From Pacificibacter marinus (GTDB lineage: Bacteria; Pseudomonadota; Alphaproteobacteria; Rhodobacterales; Rhodobacteraceae), in contig NZ_FNZV01000001.1 in the NCBI RefSeq assembly GCF_900109555.1, positions 186,001 to 250,000 on the forward strand: a DNA stretch of 64,000 nt, written 5' to 3'. Both the position numbers and the translations under genes were made by a program. This document shows, piece by piece, positions 1 through 8,500 of the stretch; positions within the stretch are counted from its first letter, which is position 1; each line of letters opens with the position of its first letter. The notes below the pieces were generated by a model. It did no database searches and was not told the origin of the DNA. It worked only from the letters and a program-made list of their open reading frames with translations.

Positions 1-1322
1 ATCAAACATTCAAATGCATCGGCACCAGCACCGCCTTGCGCGCGCAATCCTCGCGTCACCAAACCCGCAGCATGAATGCCATTGGCGCCTTCATAAATGG
101 ATGCGATGCGGGCATCGCGCCATGTTTGCGACACACGGTATTCGGTGAGATATCCATATCCCCCAAGCACTTGCAGTCCTAAATCCGCAGATGTGATCCC
201 TGCTTCAGTGCAAAAGACTTTGCAAATCGGCGTTAAAAAATCGACCAACTCTGGGCGTGCCCCCAGCGCCAATTCGACTATCGCAACATGCGCCATCGCC
301 CGCGCCCCAAGTGCAAGACTGTCTTGGGTTTCCAGCATCCGAATAACATCAGCATGGTCGCTCAATACGGCGTCATGCCCCTCAGATGTGCGCCCTTGCT
401 TGCGTTCTTTCGCATAGGTTGCGGCAATATCATGGGCACGCGCGGCGTGGGCCACACCTTGCAATGCCACGTCCAAACGCGCGTGGTTCATCATGGTAAA
501 CATGGCCTTTAGGCCCGCCCCCTGCGCGCCGATCAATTCTGCCTGCGCCCCGTCAAATGACATCTGACATGTGGGCGATGCGTGCAGGCCCAATTTTTCT
601 TCGATCCGCGTGACCGTGATGGCATTTTTAGTGCCCCCGACATCGCTGGGACACAAGAACAATGACAGTCCCTTGACCCCGTCAGACACGTCACCCGTGC
701 GGGCCAAAACCAGATGCAAAATACCGCTCGATAGGTCTTGATCTCCACCAGAGATAAATATCTTTTCACCGTGAATTTTCCAAGTCGCACCATCGGCCAC
801 CGCTTTGGTGCGGATGCGTGACAAATCCGACCCTGCGCCAGATTCTGTCAAGCACATGGTCGACAGCACATCCCCCGATGCAAGGCGCGGAATCCAGTCG
901 TTTTGCTGCGTCTCACTGCCAAATTTTAACAGGGTTGAAATAGCACCAGGCACAAGATTGCAGACCATTTGCAGCGCGTGATTACCGCCAGAAAACACTT
1001 CAGACACAGCTGCTGCCGTCAGCGTATCCATCTGCAGGCCTCCGAATTTTTCAGGCGCGGTCAGGCCTTGCCACCCGCCTTCGACCAGTTGTGCAAATGC
1101 GTCTTTATAACCATCGGGCATCAAGACTTTGCCATCTTGCAAACGACACCCTTGTGCATCGCCTTGTGCGTCAATGGGGGCCAAAACGCCCTCGGCAAAG
1201 CTTGCAAAGTGCGCAAGAATTTCACCCGTCATATCGCCATCAAACTGATCGATCCGCGCTGCCTCAGCCACATGAACCAAAGACCAAATAATGTCAGCAC
1301 TCGGGGATTTGAACGGAGTCAT
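1..1322 (-). CDS. Acyl-CoA dehydrogenase (C-terminus cut by window edge)
   Basis: Open frame from an ATG at 1320-1322 to base 1 with no stop, giving 440 visible residues; it starts MTPFKSPSADIIW. Family features seen: CLTESGAGSD (about 157-166, FAD/substrate loop), KIFISGG (187-193) and QVLGGYGYLTEY (384-395) followed by IYEGANGI, with Glu411 at the position of the catalytic base. The long N-terminal lead and the size (family about 570-600 aa) match the DmdC/long-form acyl-CoA dehydrogenases rather than the 380-residue short-chain type. Such enzymes introduce an alpha-beta double bond into an acyl-CoA and pass electrons to ETF. It is the last visible gene of the catabolic operon, 146 bp after the amidohydrolase gene. 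Context suggests it oxidises a saturated phenylpropanoyl-CoA to the cinnamoyl form. A DmdC-like role on methylmercaptopropionyl-CoA is the alternative; the neighbours argue against it. Confidence 0.88.
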   Translation of the reverse strand, partial: MTPFKSPSADIIWSLVHVAEAARIDQFDGDMTGEILAHFASFAEGVLAPIDAQGDAQGCRLQDGKVLMPDGYKDAFAQLVEGGWQGLTAPEKFGGLQMDTLTAAAVSEVFSGGNHALQMVCNLVPGAISTLLKFGSETQQNDWIPRLASGDVLSTMCLTESGAGSDLSRIRTKAVADGATWKIHGEKIFISGGDQDLSSGILHLVLARTGDVSDGVKGLSLFLCPSDVGGTKNAITVTRIEEKLGLHASPTCQMSFDGAQAELIGAQGAGLKAMFTMMNHARLDVALQGVAHAARAHDIAATYAKERKQGRTSEGHDAVLSDHADVIRMLETQDSLALGARAMAHVAIVELALGARPELVDFLTPICKVFCTEAGITSADLGLQVLGGYGYLTEYRVSQTWRDARIASIYEGANGIHAAGLVTRGLRAQGGAGADAFECL

Positions 1323-1353
1323 TGCATATCCTTTTAGACGAAAGGGGCGAAAA

Positions 1354-1365
1354 TTCTGCGCAGAA
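1354..1365. promoter_or_regulatory. 12-bp perfect palindrome before the acyl-CoA dehydrogenase gene
   Basis: TTCTGCGCAGAA is self-complementary and lies in the 146-bp gap between the amidohydrolase stop and the acyl-CoA dehydrogenase start, about 32 bp upstream of that start. This gap and the one before dctP are the two largest in the operon. It could be an operator for an internal promoter or a chance palindrome; nothing else supports a function. Confidence 0.2.
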
Positions 1366-1468
1366 AACGGGTGGAAACGTGACAGGAGCCATACACAAAG
1401 CTGACAGACTGCCGACGCTGGCCCGACAGAAAACCGATAGATATCAGACGCTAGTTTTGGGGTTAATG

Positions 1469-2344
1469 TCAGGCAGACACACCCAGCAACCGCATGGCGT
1501 TTTCTTTCAAAATGAGCGGGCGTACGTCGTCGCGAAACTCTGCTTGATCAAACGCATTGAGCCATTTTTCGGGTGCAATCATCGGCCAATCAGATCCGAA
1601 CAACATTTTCTTTTTCAGCATCGTATTGGCGTAGCGGATCAAGATCGGCGGGAAGTATTTTGGCGACCAACCTGACAGGTCGATATAGACGTTTGGCTTA
1701 TGAGTGGCGATTGAAAGTGCTTCTTCTTGCCACGGGAAACTTGGATGTGCGAGCACGATAGGCATGTCGGGGAAATCGACGCAAATATCGTCTATATACA
1801 TAGGGTTAGAATACTTAAGGCGCATCCCATTACCGCCGCGCATGCCCGCCCCAACGCCTGTTTGACCGGTGTGAAATAGCGCGGGTTTGCCCGTTTCAGC
1901 TATGGCTTCGTACAGATCGTAGGCCATGCGATCATTAGGGTAGAACCCTTGCATGGTTGGGTGGAACTTAAAGCCTTGGACGCCGTGATTTTCGACCAAA
2001 TCACGTGCTTCACGGGCGCCCATTTTGCCTTTGTGCGGATCGATAGAGGCGAAGGGGATCAAGATGTCATCGTTCTTGGCGCAAGCGTCAGCGACCTCAT
2101 AATTGTCATAGCGGCGATAGCCCGTTTCGCGCTCGGAATCGACAGGAAAGATCACCGCAGCGATATTCATCTCACGGTAATGCGCAGCGGTTTCATCGAT
2201 GGTCGGCGGGTGCGCCCAAGGCGCGCCAAAGTACTTTGCCATCGTGCTTTGCAACGCGTCATAACCATCATCCGCGTGACATCCACAGGCCTCTTCGGCG
2301 TGGGTATGAAAGTCGATGGCACGTACTTTTGAAAAATCTACCAT
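1469..2344 (-). CDS. Amidohydrolase-superfamily metal-dependent hydrolase, likely beta-keto-acyl-CoA cleavage
   Basis: 291 residues, TIM-barrel amidohydrolase (Amidohydro_2 type). Metal-site features seen: FHTH (His13, His15), LFHTG (His158), VLAHPSFPW (His200) and LFGSDWP (Asp252), the expected order for this superfamily. No signal peptide is present, so it is cytoplasmic. It sits 11 bp downstream of the feruloyl-CoA-synthetase-type gene in the same operon. In Rhodococcus jostii RHA1 the p-hydroxycinnamate pathway uses an amidohydrolase (CouO) to cleave an aryl-beta-ketopropionyl-CoA, and this neighbourhood has the same set of companions. I infer the same role here, replacing a thiolase, which the operon lacks. 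A decarboxylase or lactonase of the same superfamily is possible; sequence alone cannot settle the substrate. Confidence 0.8.
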   Translation of the reverse strand: MVDFSKVRAIDFHTHAEEACGCHADDGYDALQSTMAKYFGAPWAHPPTIDETAAHYREMNIAAVIFPVDSERETGYRRYDNYEVADACAKNDDILIPFASIDPHKGKMGAREARDLVENHGVQGFKFHPTMQGFYPNDRMAYDLYEAIAETGKPALFHTGQTGVGAGMRGGNGMRLKYSNPMYIDDICVDFPDMPIVLAHPSFPWQEEALSIATHKPNVYIDLSGWSPKYFPPILIRYANTMLKKKMLFGSDWPMIAPEKWLNAFDQAEFRDDVRPLILKENAMRLLGVSA

Positions 2345-2355
2345 AGTTTTATTCC

Positions 2356-4170
2356 TTAAATCCGGATCAACGCGGGATCTTCGTTGTCGTACAAACGTTC
2401 GATCAAATCAGCGCGACGCGTGATAATTTTGCGCACATTCAACGACCCTTTGTCGGTGATCTCGTGGTCTTTCAGCGAAGGTGCTTCAGATAAGATTATG
2501 GCACGTGAAATACGCTTGGCAGAGCCTGAGGATGTACTGGCAAGTGCTCGCAAACGTTCATCAATTTGGGCGTGCAATTGCGCGTCAATCACTGCACCGT
2601 TCGAGGAGTTGTCACCGTGAACCTGCGTGGGGCGAGGAAAAATAAGCAGACCAATTTGATCACGGTCATGACCGCAAATCACCACGTCTTGCACCAAACC
2701 CTGCAAAACATCCAAAGCATCAAGACGCAGCTTGCCCGCCTGTACCCAAGTGCCCGTTAACAATTTGAAGTCCTCTGACACGCGACCATCAAACACCAGA
2801 CCACGGTCGACATCATTCACGTCAACAAACTTGACCGCATCGCCCGTGATCAAAAAGCCATCATCATCAAAAGCTTCTGCAGTTTTCACCGGATCTCCAT
2901 AATAGCTTTTCATGATGTTGTGCCCTTTGACCCGCAACTCGCAGCGCATTTCATCATCTGGCAAAAGCTTAATTTCAGTCCCCGGAAGAGGCACGCCAAT
3001 CACACCAGAGCGTCCGATGGGTTCGTGCAGCATCACAGTCGCAGGCGCGGTTTCGGTCATCCCCCACGAGGAAATCATCAAAGGCAAACGCCCGCGTTCT
3101 TGCATCGCGGCCCGTTCCAGAGATGTCCAAACATCTTGCGGCAGGGACGCGCCAGCGTAGAACAACATATCGAGATCGCTCATATAAGCTTTGCGCAGCT
3201 CTGTATTGGTGTCCATTTCCGCAGCAAGCATTGCAAATCCCACAGGCACATTGAATGCCAAAGTGCCGGGACGCGACATGATATTTTCCACCGTGCGCGC
3301 AAAGCCCTTTTTGGTAGGTTTTCCGTCATCAATGTAGAAGGTGCCACCATGGGCGAGCATCATGTTGACGTTATGCGAGCCACCGAACACGTGGTTCCAT
3401 GGCAGCCAGTCGTTGATCACTGGTGGGCGCTCTTTGAGAAAGGGCAGTACTGACGCCATTTGCGCTTGGTTGACGCACATCATCTTTTGCGTGGTCAAAA
3501 CGCCTTTGGGATCGGATGATGACCCCGAGGTGAACAAGATTTTTGCCAGCGTGTCAGGCGTGACCTTGGCATGAACTGCGTCCACATCGACGGATGCGTC
3601 ACCTTTCAACAAATCAGAAAAAGCTGTCACATCACGGAGGGCACCGTCAGTTTGGCTGGCGACAATTTCCACACCGTCCAGATTGGGCAAACCAATCGCT
3701 GTGGCATAACGTGCGGCATCATCCACAAAGGCCATCGCGGGTTTGATTTTATCGAGCACGTAAATCAAACGGCCATGGGCCTCGGTGATCAGTGAATATT
3801 GTTCGGCCAAGGGCGATGTCGGCACGCCGGCATATTGTGCGCCCAGCGACAAAAGCGCGTGATCGACAGAGTTGCCAGACATTATCACAATCGGCGTATC
3901 TGGCCCCATGCCACGTGCGGCCAAACTGGATGCGATACCACGAACGGCTGCCAACACCTGCGCATAGGTCAATTCGCGCCACCCATCACCGCTGCGTTCA
4001 GCCAAGAACACGCGATCAGGGGCCTCGTGTGCCCATTTGTGCAACCAAACGCCTGTGTTTTCCACGACAGCATCCAAGGGATGGCGGCTTTTCAAAATGA
4101 TGTGGTCTGCGGATTTCGTCGCCTCAACAGCATGCGGGACCAAATTCAGGCCTGTTGTTTGGTCAATCAT
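2356..4170 (-). CDS. Feruloyl-CoA synthetase-type acyl-CoA ligase
   Basis: 604 residues of the ANL (AMP-forming) superfamily. ATP loop LFTSGSSSDPKGV at about 212-224, WGMTET at 369-374, and a C-terminal lid with the ITDKGSLNVRKI stretch carrying the likely adenylation lysine. The N-terminal half (VVIMSGN-like IVIMSGNSVDHALL, YAGVPTSPLAEQYSL) and the length match feruloyl-CoA synthetases better than medium- or long-chain fatty acyl ligases. It would form an acyl-AMP and then the CoA thioester of a hydroxycinnamate or related phenylpropanoid in the cytoplasm, the entry step of the pathway. It follows the MarR gene by 9 bp and precedes the amidohydrolase gene by 11 bp. The symbol fcs is withheld because the substrate is inferred. 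Confidence 0.85.
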   Translation of the reverse strand: MIDQTTGLNLVPHAVEATKSADHIILKSRHPLDAVVENTGVWLHKWAHEAPDRVFLAERSGDGWRELTYAQVLAAVRGIASSLAARGMGPDTPIVIMSGNSVDHALLSLGAQYAGVPTSPLAEQYSLITEAHGRLIYVLDKIKPAMAFVDDAARYATAIGLPNLDGVEIVASQTDGALRDVTAFSDLLKGDASVDVDAVHAKVTPDTLAKILFTSGSSSDPKGVLTTQKMMCVNQAQMASVLPFLKERPPVINDWLPWNHVFGGSHNVNMMLAHGGTFYIDDGKPTKKGFARTVENIMSRPGTLAFNVPVGFAMLAAEMDTNTELRKAYMSDLDMLFYAGASLPQDVWTSLERAAMQERGRLPLMISSWGMTETAPATVMLHEPIGRSGVIGVPLPGTEIKLLPDDEMRCELRVKGHNIMKSYYGDPVKTAEAFDDDGFLITGDAVKFVDVNDVDRGLVFDGRVSEDFKLLTGTWVQAGKLRLDALDVLQGLVQDVVICGHDRDQIGLLIFPRPTQVHGDNSSNGAVIDAQLHAQIDERLRALASTSSGSAKRISRAIILSEAPSLKDHEITDKGSLNVRKIITRRADLIERLYDNEDPALIRI

Positions 4171-4179
4171 ATGTCACCC

Positions 4180-4626
4180 TTAGGTTTGCGTTTTAGGTGT
4201 ATCGATCCGCCCCAAAAGGCCACGCAATGTATCGCGTTCATTCTGGCTTAAATCCGAAAATATTTTGTCTTCGTGGGCGTGCACCACTTGGTTGGCTTTG
4301 GCCAAAAGTGCCGCACCTTCGGGCGTTGTGTGCAGCGCGTATGACCGCCTATCGCCTTCAACCCGATTGCGCGAAATCAGGTCTGTGTTTTCCAATTCAT
4401 CGACCAAAACCACCACACCAGAGCGTTCAATTTTTAACGTCTGTGCCAGTTGTGATTGGGTCAAATTGGGGTTCTCGGCGACCACGTTAAGCGCCGAGAA
4501 TGTCATTGTGCGCAGGCCCAAAGGCTCAAGCGATTTCATCAAATCCGCATGGACCAAAAGATAGACCCGTTTCAAATTGTAACCTGCAAATTGGCGCAGA
4601 TTGAGATCTGTCATTTCATGGGCCAT
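4180..4626 (-). CDS. MarR-family transcriptional regulator
   Basis: 148 residues with the MarR winged helix-turn-helix: LTQSQLAQTLKIERSGVVVL is the recognition region (about 54-73), followed by the wing NRVEGDRRSYALHTTPEG. It is embedded between dctM and the ligase gene in the same operon, so it probably autoregulates. MarR proteins of hydroxycinnamate clusters (CouR, PhdR, FerC type) are repressors released by the aryl-CoA thioester. By analogy this protein may bind the promoter upstream of 9268, where an inverted repeat is present. The ligand is an inference. Confidence 0.9.
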   Translation of the reverse strand: MAHEMTDLNLRQFAGYNLKRVYLLVHADLMKSLEPLGLRTMTFSALNVVAENPNLTQSQLAQTLKIERSGVVVLVDELENTDLISRNRVEGDRRSYALHTTPEGAALLAKANQVVHAHEDKIFSDLSQNERDTLRGLLGRIDTPKTQT

Positions 4627-4650
4627 GGGAACGTCCTTGTTGAGAATGTG

Positions 4651-5973
4651 CTAGTTGGCGACCAAATCGACGAGCCAAAAGCTCAGAACTGGGAAGCTCA
4701 CCAAAAGCGCAATGCGGCAGAATTCCGCGATGATAAAAGGGGTGGCCCCGCGAAAGATTTGGCTGGTCGGAATGTCTTTGGCCATGGACGAGATCACGAA
4801 TAAATTCATGCCCACAGGCGGTGTGATCAACCCCATTTCCACCACCACAAGCGTAATAATGCCAAACCACATCGCTTGTTGTTCTGGCATAAGTCCAAAA
4901 TCAAGCGCCATGATGGTTGGAAAAAACACAGGGACGGTCAGCAAAATCATCGACAGACTGTCCATGACGCAGCCCATAACCAAGTAGAATGCCACCATTG
5001 CCAACATGATCCACATCGGTGCGATATCTACACTGCTGAAAAAATCCGCCACTTCTATGGGCATCCGGCTGAGCGCCAAAGCCACATTGAAAATGTCCGC
5101 GCCAAAGACGATGGCAAAGATCATCGCAGAAGACGCAGCTGTGTCGATCAAGCAATCCACAAGGCCCCGCAGGCCTAGTTTGCGCGTGCCAAACCCCACA
5201 AGTAGAGTCATGACAACACCGACAGAAGCCCCTTCGGCCGGGGTGAAAAACCCGCCATAGATGCCGCCCAAAACGACCACAAAAATCAAAACAATGTGCC
5301 AGATTTGTCCCAAAGATTTAAGGCGCACAGACAGCGGAGCTTTGGCTTGTCTGGGGGCCTCATTGGGGAACACACGCACATAAATCGCGATGGCGATAAA
5401 GAAGCCAGCCACGGCCAAAAGCCCTGGGATCGTCGCTGCCAAAAACAGCTTTACGATGTTTTGCTCAGTCAAAAGAGCATATATAATCAACACAATAGAG
5501 GGCGGTATCAAAATCCCAAGCGTCCCGCCAGCCGCCAAAGACCCTGCTGACAAAGCGCCAGAATATCCAGCTTTGCGCATCTCGGGCAGTGCCACGCGCG
5601 CCATTGTCGATGCCGTAGCCAAAGACGATCCTGAGATTGCCCCAAACATCGCACACCCCGCAACCGATGCCATCGCCAATCCGCCGCGCAAATGGCCGAT
5701 CCAAGCGTTCGAGGCGGAAAACAAAGACGCTGAAATGCCAGAGCGCGTGGCGATGTGGCCCATCAGAATAAACAGTGGAACGATGGCAAATTCATACGAC
5801 ATGAATTTATCGACCCACGCGCCATTGAGATAGGCCAGCAAGCCTTGTGTGCTCGACAAAAGAATGTAGCCGACAGCGCCAATAACCCCCATGCCCAAAG
5901 CGATAGGCATGCGCAAAAAGATGAGCAACAAAAGCACGACGACCATCAAAGTCGCGATTGTAAAAGCATCCAT
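4651..5973 (-). CDS. dctM: TRAP transporter large membrane subunit (DctM family)
   Basis: 440 residues beginning MDAFTIATLMVVVLL, a multi-spanning hydrophobic protein with the DctM signatures PIALGMGVIGAVGYILL near the N-terminus, GILIPPSIVLIIYALLTEQ mid-protein and ITPPVGMNLFV near the C-terminus. This is the large subunit that carries the sodium-coupled transport path. The frame continues upstream without a stop, but the ATG at 5971-5973 overlaps the dctQ stop by one base (TAATG) and gives the normal family length, so it is chosen. It forms a tripartite system with dctQ and dctP. The uptake substrate is probably an aromatic acid given the operon. Confidence 0.92.
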   Translation of the reverse strand: MDAFTIATLMVVVLLLLIFLRMPIALGMGVIGAVGYILLSSTQGLLAYLNGAWVDKFMSYEFAIVPLFILMGHIATRSGISASLFSASNAWIGHLRGGLAMASVAGCAMFGAISGSSLATASTMARVALPEMRKAGYSGALSAGSLAAGGTLGILIPPSIVLIIYALLTEQNIVKLFLAATIPGLLAVAGFFIAIAIYVRVFPNEAPRQAKAPLSVRLKSLGQIWHIVLIFVVVLGGIYGGFFTPAEGASVGVVMTLLVGFGTRKLGLRGLVDCLIDTAASSAMIFAIVFGADIFNVALALSRMPIEVADFFSSVDIAPMWIMLAMVAFYLVMGCVMDSLSMILLTVPVFFPTIMALDFGLMPEQQAMWFGIITLVVVEMGLITPPVGMNLFVISSMAKDIPTSQIFRGATPFIIAEFCRIALLVSFPVLSFWLVDLVAN

Positions 5974-6512
5974 TATGTCGCCTCCAAAGCGCGAAAAATC
6001 GGGCTGATCATCGGTAGCCCCGTGATCAATGCGACAATTGAGGACAACCCAGTGCCAAAGACAGCAGGCACAAACGCCCACCAAACTGAGGCTTTCAGCA
6101 ACATGGTTCGGTCCCCGTATTCGTAAATATGTCCAAGGCCGATGATCAGGCGCCAGCACAACACAGCCCAAACAGCAGCAAAGCACAGCGTCCAGAATCC
6201 ATCGATGCGTTTTTGCGTCGACTGCGACAAACGCAGCGTGAACAAATCAACCATGACGTGGCCTTTGTTCAATTGACACAAAGGTAAGAAAAGCGAGGCG
6301 CAGGTCACACAGACCAATTCAACGAGTTCGAAATCCCCACGTACGCCGCCAAATCCGAGGTTCCTCATCACCACGGAATAGGCCACCACCAGTGAGGCTA
6401 CGAAAATCGTAGCCCCCCCGATGCCAGCACTGACAAGGCAAAGTGTACGTAGCCCGCGGTGCACGAAGGTTGCCCCTCCCTGCACCACTGTGTGTTGCGC
6501 CTGCTCTGTCAT
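5973..6512 (-). CDS. dctQ: TRAP transporter small membrane subunit (DctQ family)
   Basis: 179 residues with four predicted membrane segments, including the conserved DctQ-like region DFELVELVCVTCASLFLPLCQLNKGHVMVDLF split across helices 2 and 3. It is the small integral subunit that links the binding protein to DctM. The start lies 2 bp after the dctP stop and the stop overlaps the dctM start, so the three subunits are translationally linked. Confidence 0.9.
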   Translation of the reverse strand: MTEQAQHTVVQGGATFVHRGLRTLCLVSAGIGGATIFVASLVVAYSVVMRNLGFGGVRGDFELVELVCVTCASLFLPLCQLNKGHVMVDLFTLRLSQSTQKRIDGFWTLCFAAVWAVLCWRLIIGLGHIYEYGDRTMLLKASVWWAFVPAVFGTGLSSIVALITGLPMISPIFRALEAT

Positions 6513-6514
6513 AT

Positions 6515-7552
6515 TTAGCCCGCGTCAAGCAGTTCGTTGATACGGTTCAAAATGGCTTGCCCATCGTGCCCTGCATCATTGAGTGTTGTTGCCCAAGCTT
6601 CATGGATCGGTTTCGCCACCTCAGACCAGCGCGCGATTTCATCGGCTGGGATCTGGTGAATTTCGTTACCGTTCTTTTCAACAACTGAACGACCAAAAGC
6701 TTCTGCGCCGTCGAATGTTTTACCAACACGCTGTGACAGTTCGATACCGGAATGCGCATCAATCACACCGCGCAGATCGTCGCTCATGCCCTCGTATGTT
6801 TTTTCGTTCATGACGATTGCAAACGGGTTGGTGTAGATGCCGCGCGCGCCGGGCGCCGCTTCGGATGAGAAACTGGTCAGTTCTTGAAGTTTGTACGCAG
6901 GCACAACTTCAAAGGGCAAACAGCAGCCATCAATCACGCCATTGGTCAGACCAACGACCATGTCAGACACAGGGAAAAACACAGGCTCTGCGCCAAGGGC
7001 AGCCAAAAGATCGCCAGTGCCTTGGTTTGGCGCGCGCATTTTTGTGCCGACAAGATCAGCCGCAGACAAAACTGGCGCTTTGGTTGTGTGCATCTTGCCG
7101 CCATCGTGCGTGTGGAACGCAAGCGTTTTCAAACCCTTGTATTCACCCTCACCGAATTCATCCATGATCTTGTGCATCACAACAGATGTTTTTTCAGCGT
7201 TGGTCACCATGAAAGGCAGGCCTAAAGTTTCAGCCACCAAATACCGACCAGTTGTGTAGGCGGGCAAGGTCCATGAAATGTCGCAGATACCTTGGCGGGC
7301 TTGGTCTGCAAGTTGACCTGGCTTGCCGCCAAGTTGCATCGCTGGGAACACTTGCACATCGAGTGCCCCGCTGGACGCCTCTACAAGTTCCGCAGCCCAT
7401 GTGTCAAAGAATTTGCCCATAGGCGCTTGGGGTGGCAAAAAATGGTGAACCCGCAAAGTTTGCTCAGCAGCGTTTGCTTGTTTCAAGAATGCAGGTGTCG
7501 CCAAAGCGGCCCCCATTGTGGCCATAGCGGCGCGGCGTGTTAAAGTTGTCAT
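6515..7552 (-). CDS. dctP: TRAP transporter solute-binding protein (DctP family)
   Basis: 345 residues. The N-terminus has a twin-arginine-type signal (Arg6-Arg7, then AAMATMGAALATPAFL, likely cleavage after QANA near residue 29), so it is exported. DctP features seen: LRVHHFLPPQAPMGKFFDTWA after the signal, QLGGKPGQLADQARQGICDI, and KMRAPNQGTGDLLAALGAEPV with the conserved arginine that binds the substrate carboxylate. GGGAGG-like Shine-Dalgarno GGGAGG lies about 8 nt before the ATG. It feeds substrate to DctQM. TRAP systems binding p-coumarate and related aromatics are known in Rhodopseudomonas (TarPQM); that is the likely substrate class here, by context only. Confidence 0.92.
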   Translation of the reverse strand: MTTLTRRAAMATMGAALATPAFLKQANAAEQTLRVHHFLPPQAPMGKFFDTWAAELVEASSGALDVQVFPAMQLGGKPGQLADQARQGICDISWTLPAYTTGRYLVAETLGLPFMVTNAEKTSVVMHKIMDEFGEGEYKGLKTLAFHTHDGGKMHTTKAPVLSAADLVGTKMRAPNQGTGDLLAALGAEPVFFPVSDMVVGLTNGVIDGCCLPFEVVPAYKLQELTSFSSEAAPGARGIYTNPFAIVMNEKTYEGMSDDLRGVIDAHSGIELSQRVGKTFDGAEAFGRSVVEKNGNEIHQIPADEIARWSEVAKPIHEAWATTLNDAGHDGQAILNRINELLDAG

Positions 7553-7673
7553 TGGTCGTCCTCCCTAAAATTTCAATCTGATGTGGTGTGCAAAACGCAA
7601 TATTGTTGGCGAAGTTACGCACACATCAGTCTTTTCTCGTGGTGCCTCCCAGCACGACAAGTCTTTCATATGC

Positions 7674-8465
7674 CTACCGGAAAACCGGTCTGCGTTTTTC
7701 CAAAAAGGCATTCAGGCCCTCAGCAGCATCTTCGCTGGTTTGCGACACAGCCGCACACAGACTTTCTGTAAACAGACCATCTGCGCGAGACATATCTGAA
7801 ATCCGGCTGATTGCTTGGATCATCATATAGTTCGACAGACTAGCATTTTTCGCGATGCCTTCAGCCAGTTTGCGTGCCAAAGGCAGCGCCTCTCCCGTGC
7901 TTACGCTATAGTGTGTGAGCCCCAAATCAAGCCCTTGTTCCGCGTTATATTTGCGGCCTGTTAACATCATCTCGCCCATGCGGTCCGCGCCCATAATACG
8001 TCCAATGCGCACGGTTGCGCCACCGCCGACAAAAATACCGCGCATGCCTTCGGGCAGTTGGAAAATTGTGCCCTCTTCCGCGATGCGCACATGGGTGGAC
8101 GCGGCAAGTTCAAGCCCGCCACCGATCACAGCGCCAAACATTGCAGAGACCACAGGCAAGCCGGAAAACTGGATCATATCCATCACGCGATGCCAATTGC
8201 GAGAATGGCGCAGCGTGCCTTCGGCGTTGCGCGCTTTGTGTTCTGACAGATCAAGCCCAGAGCAATAATGCCCCGCAGTGCCCGTCAAGACCACCACACG
8301 TACGTCTTCAGGGGGCTTGGCAAAAAACGCTTCGATTTCATTCAAAAGTTCATCGCACATCGCATTGCGTTTATCGGGACGGTTCATCGTGAGCGTGGCA
8401 ATAGGGCCATCGATATCGATCAAAAGCATGTTGGCTTGGGCGGTCGGCGCGGCAGTATCTGACAT
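7674..8465 (-). CDS. Enoyl-CoA hydratase/isomerase (crotonase family)
   Basis: 263 residues, crotonase fold. Oxyanion-hole loop HYCSGLDL (66-73) and AVIGGGLELA (112-121); both hydratase glutamates are present, Glu119 in GGGLE and Glu139 in LPEG. With both acids it should hydrate a double bond, here an enoyl- or cinnamoyl-CoA. In the ferulate pathway of Pseudomonas a crotonase (Ech/HCHL) hydrates feruloyl-CoA and then releases acetyl-CoA and vanillin. The presence of a dehydrogenase and an amidohydrolase in this operon points to the beta-oxidation-like route instead. It is 35 bp downstream of the SDR gene; a 121-bp gap separates it from dctP. Confidence 0.88.
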   Translation of the reverse strand: MSDTAAPTAQANMLLIDIDGPIATLTMNRPDKRNAMCDELLNEIEAFFAKPPEDVRVVVLTGTAGHYCSGLDLSEHKARNAEGTLRHSRNWHRVMDMIQFSGLPVVSAMFGAVIGGGLELAASTHVRIAEEGTIFQLPEGMRGIFVGGGATVRIGRIMGADRMGEMMLTGRKYNAEQGLDLGLTHYSVSTGEALPLARKLAEGIAKNASLSNYMMIQAISRISDMSRADGLFTESLCAAVSQTSEDAAEGLNAFLEKRRPVFR

Positions 8466-8500
8466 AAGACTTGGGTCTTTCTTGCTTTTGGTATCGGCGT

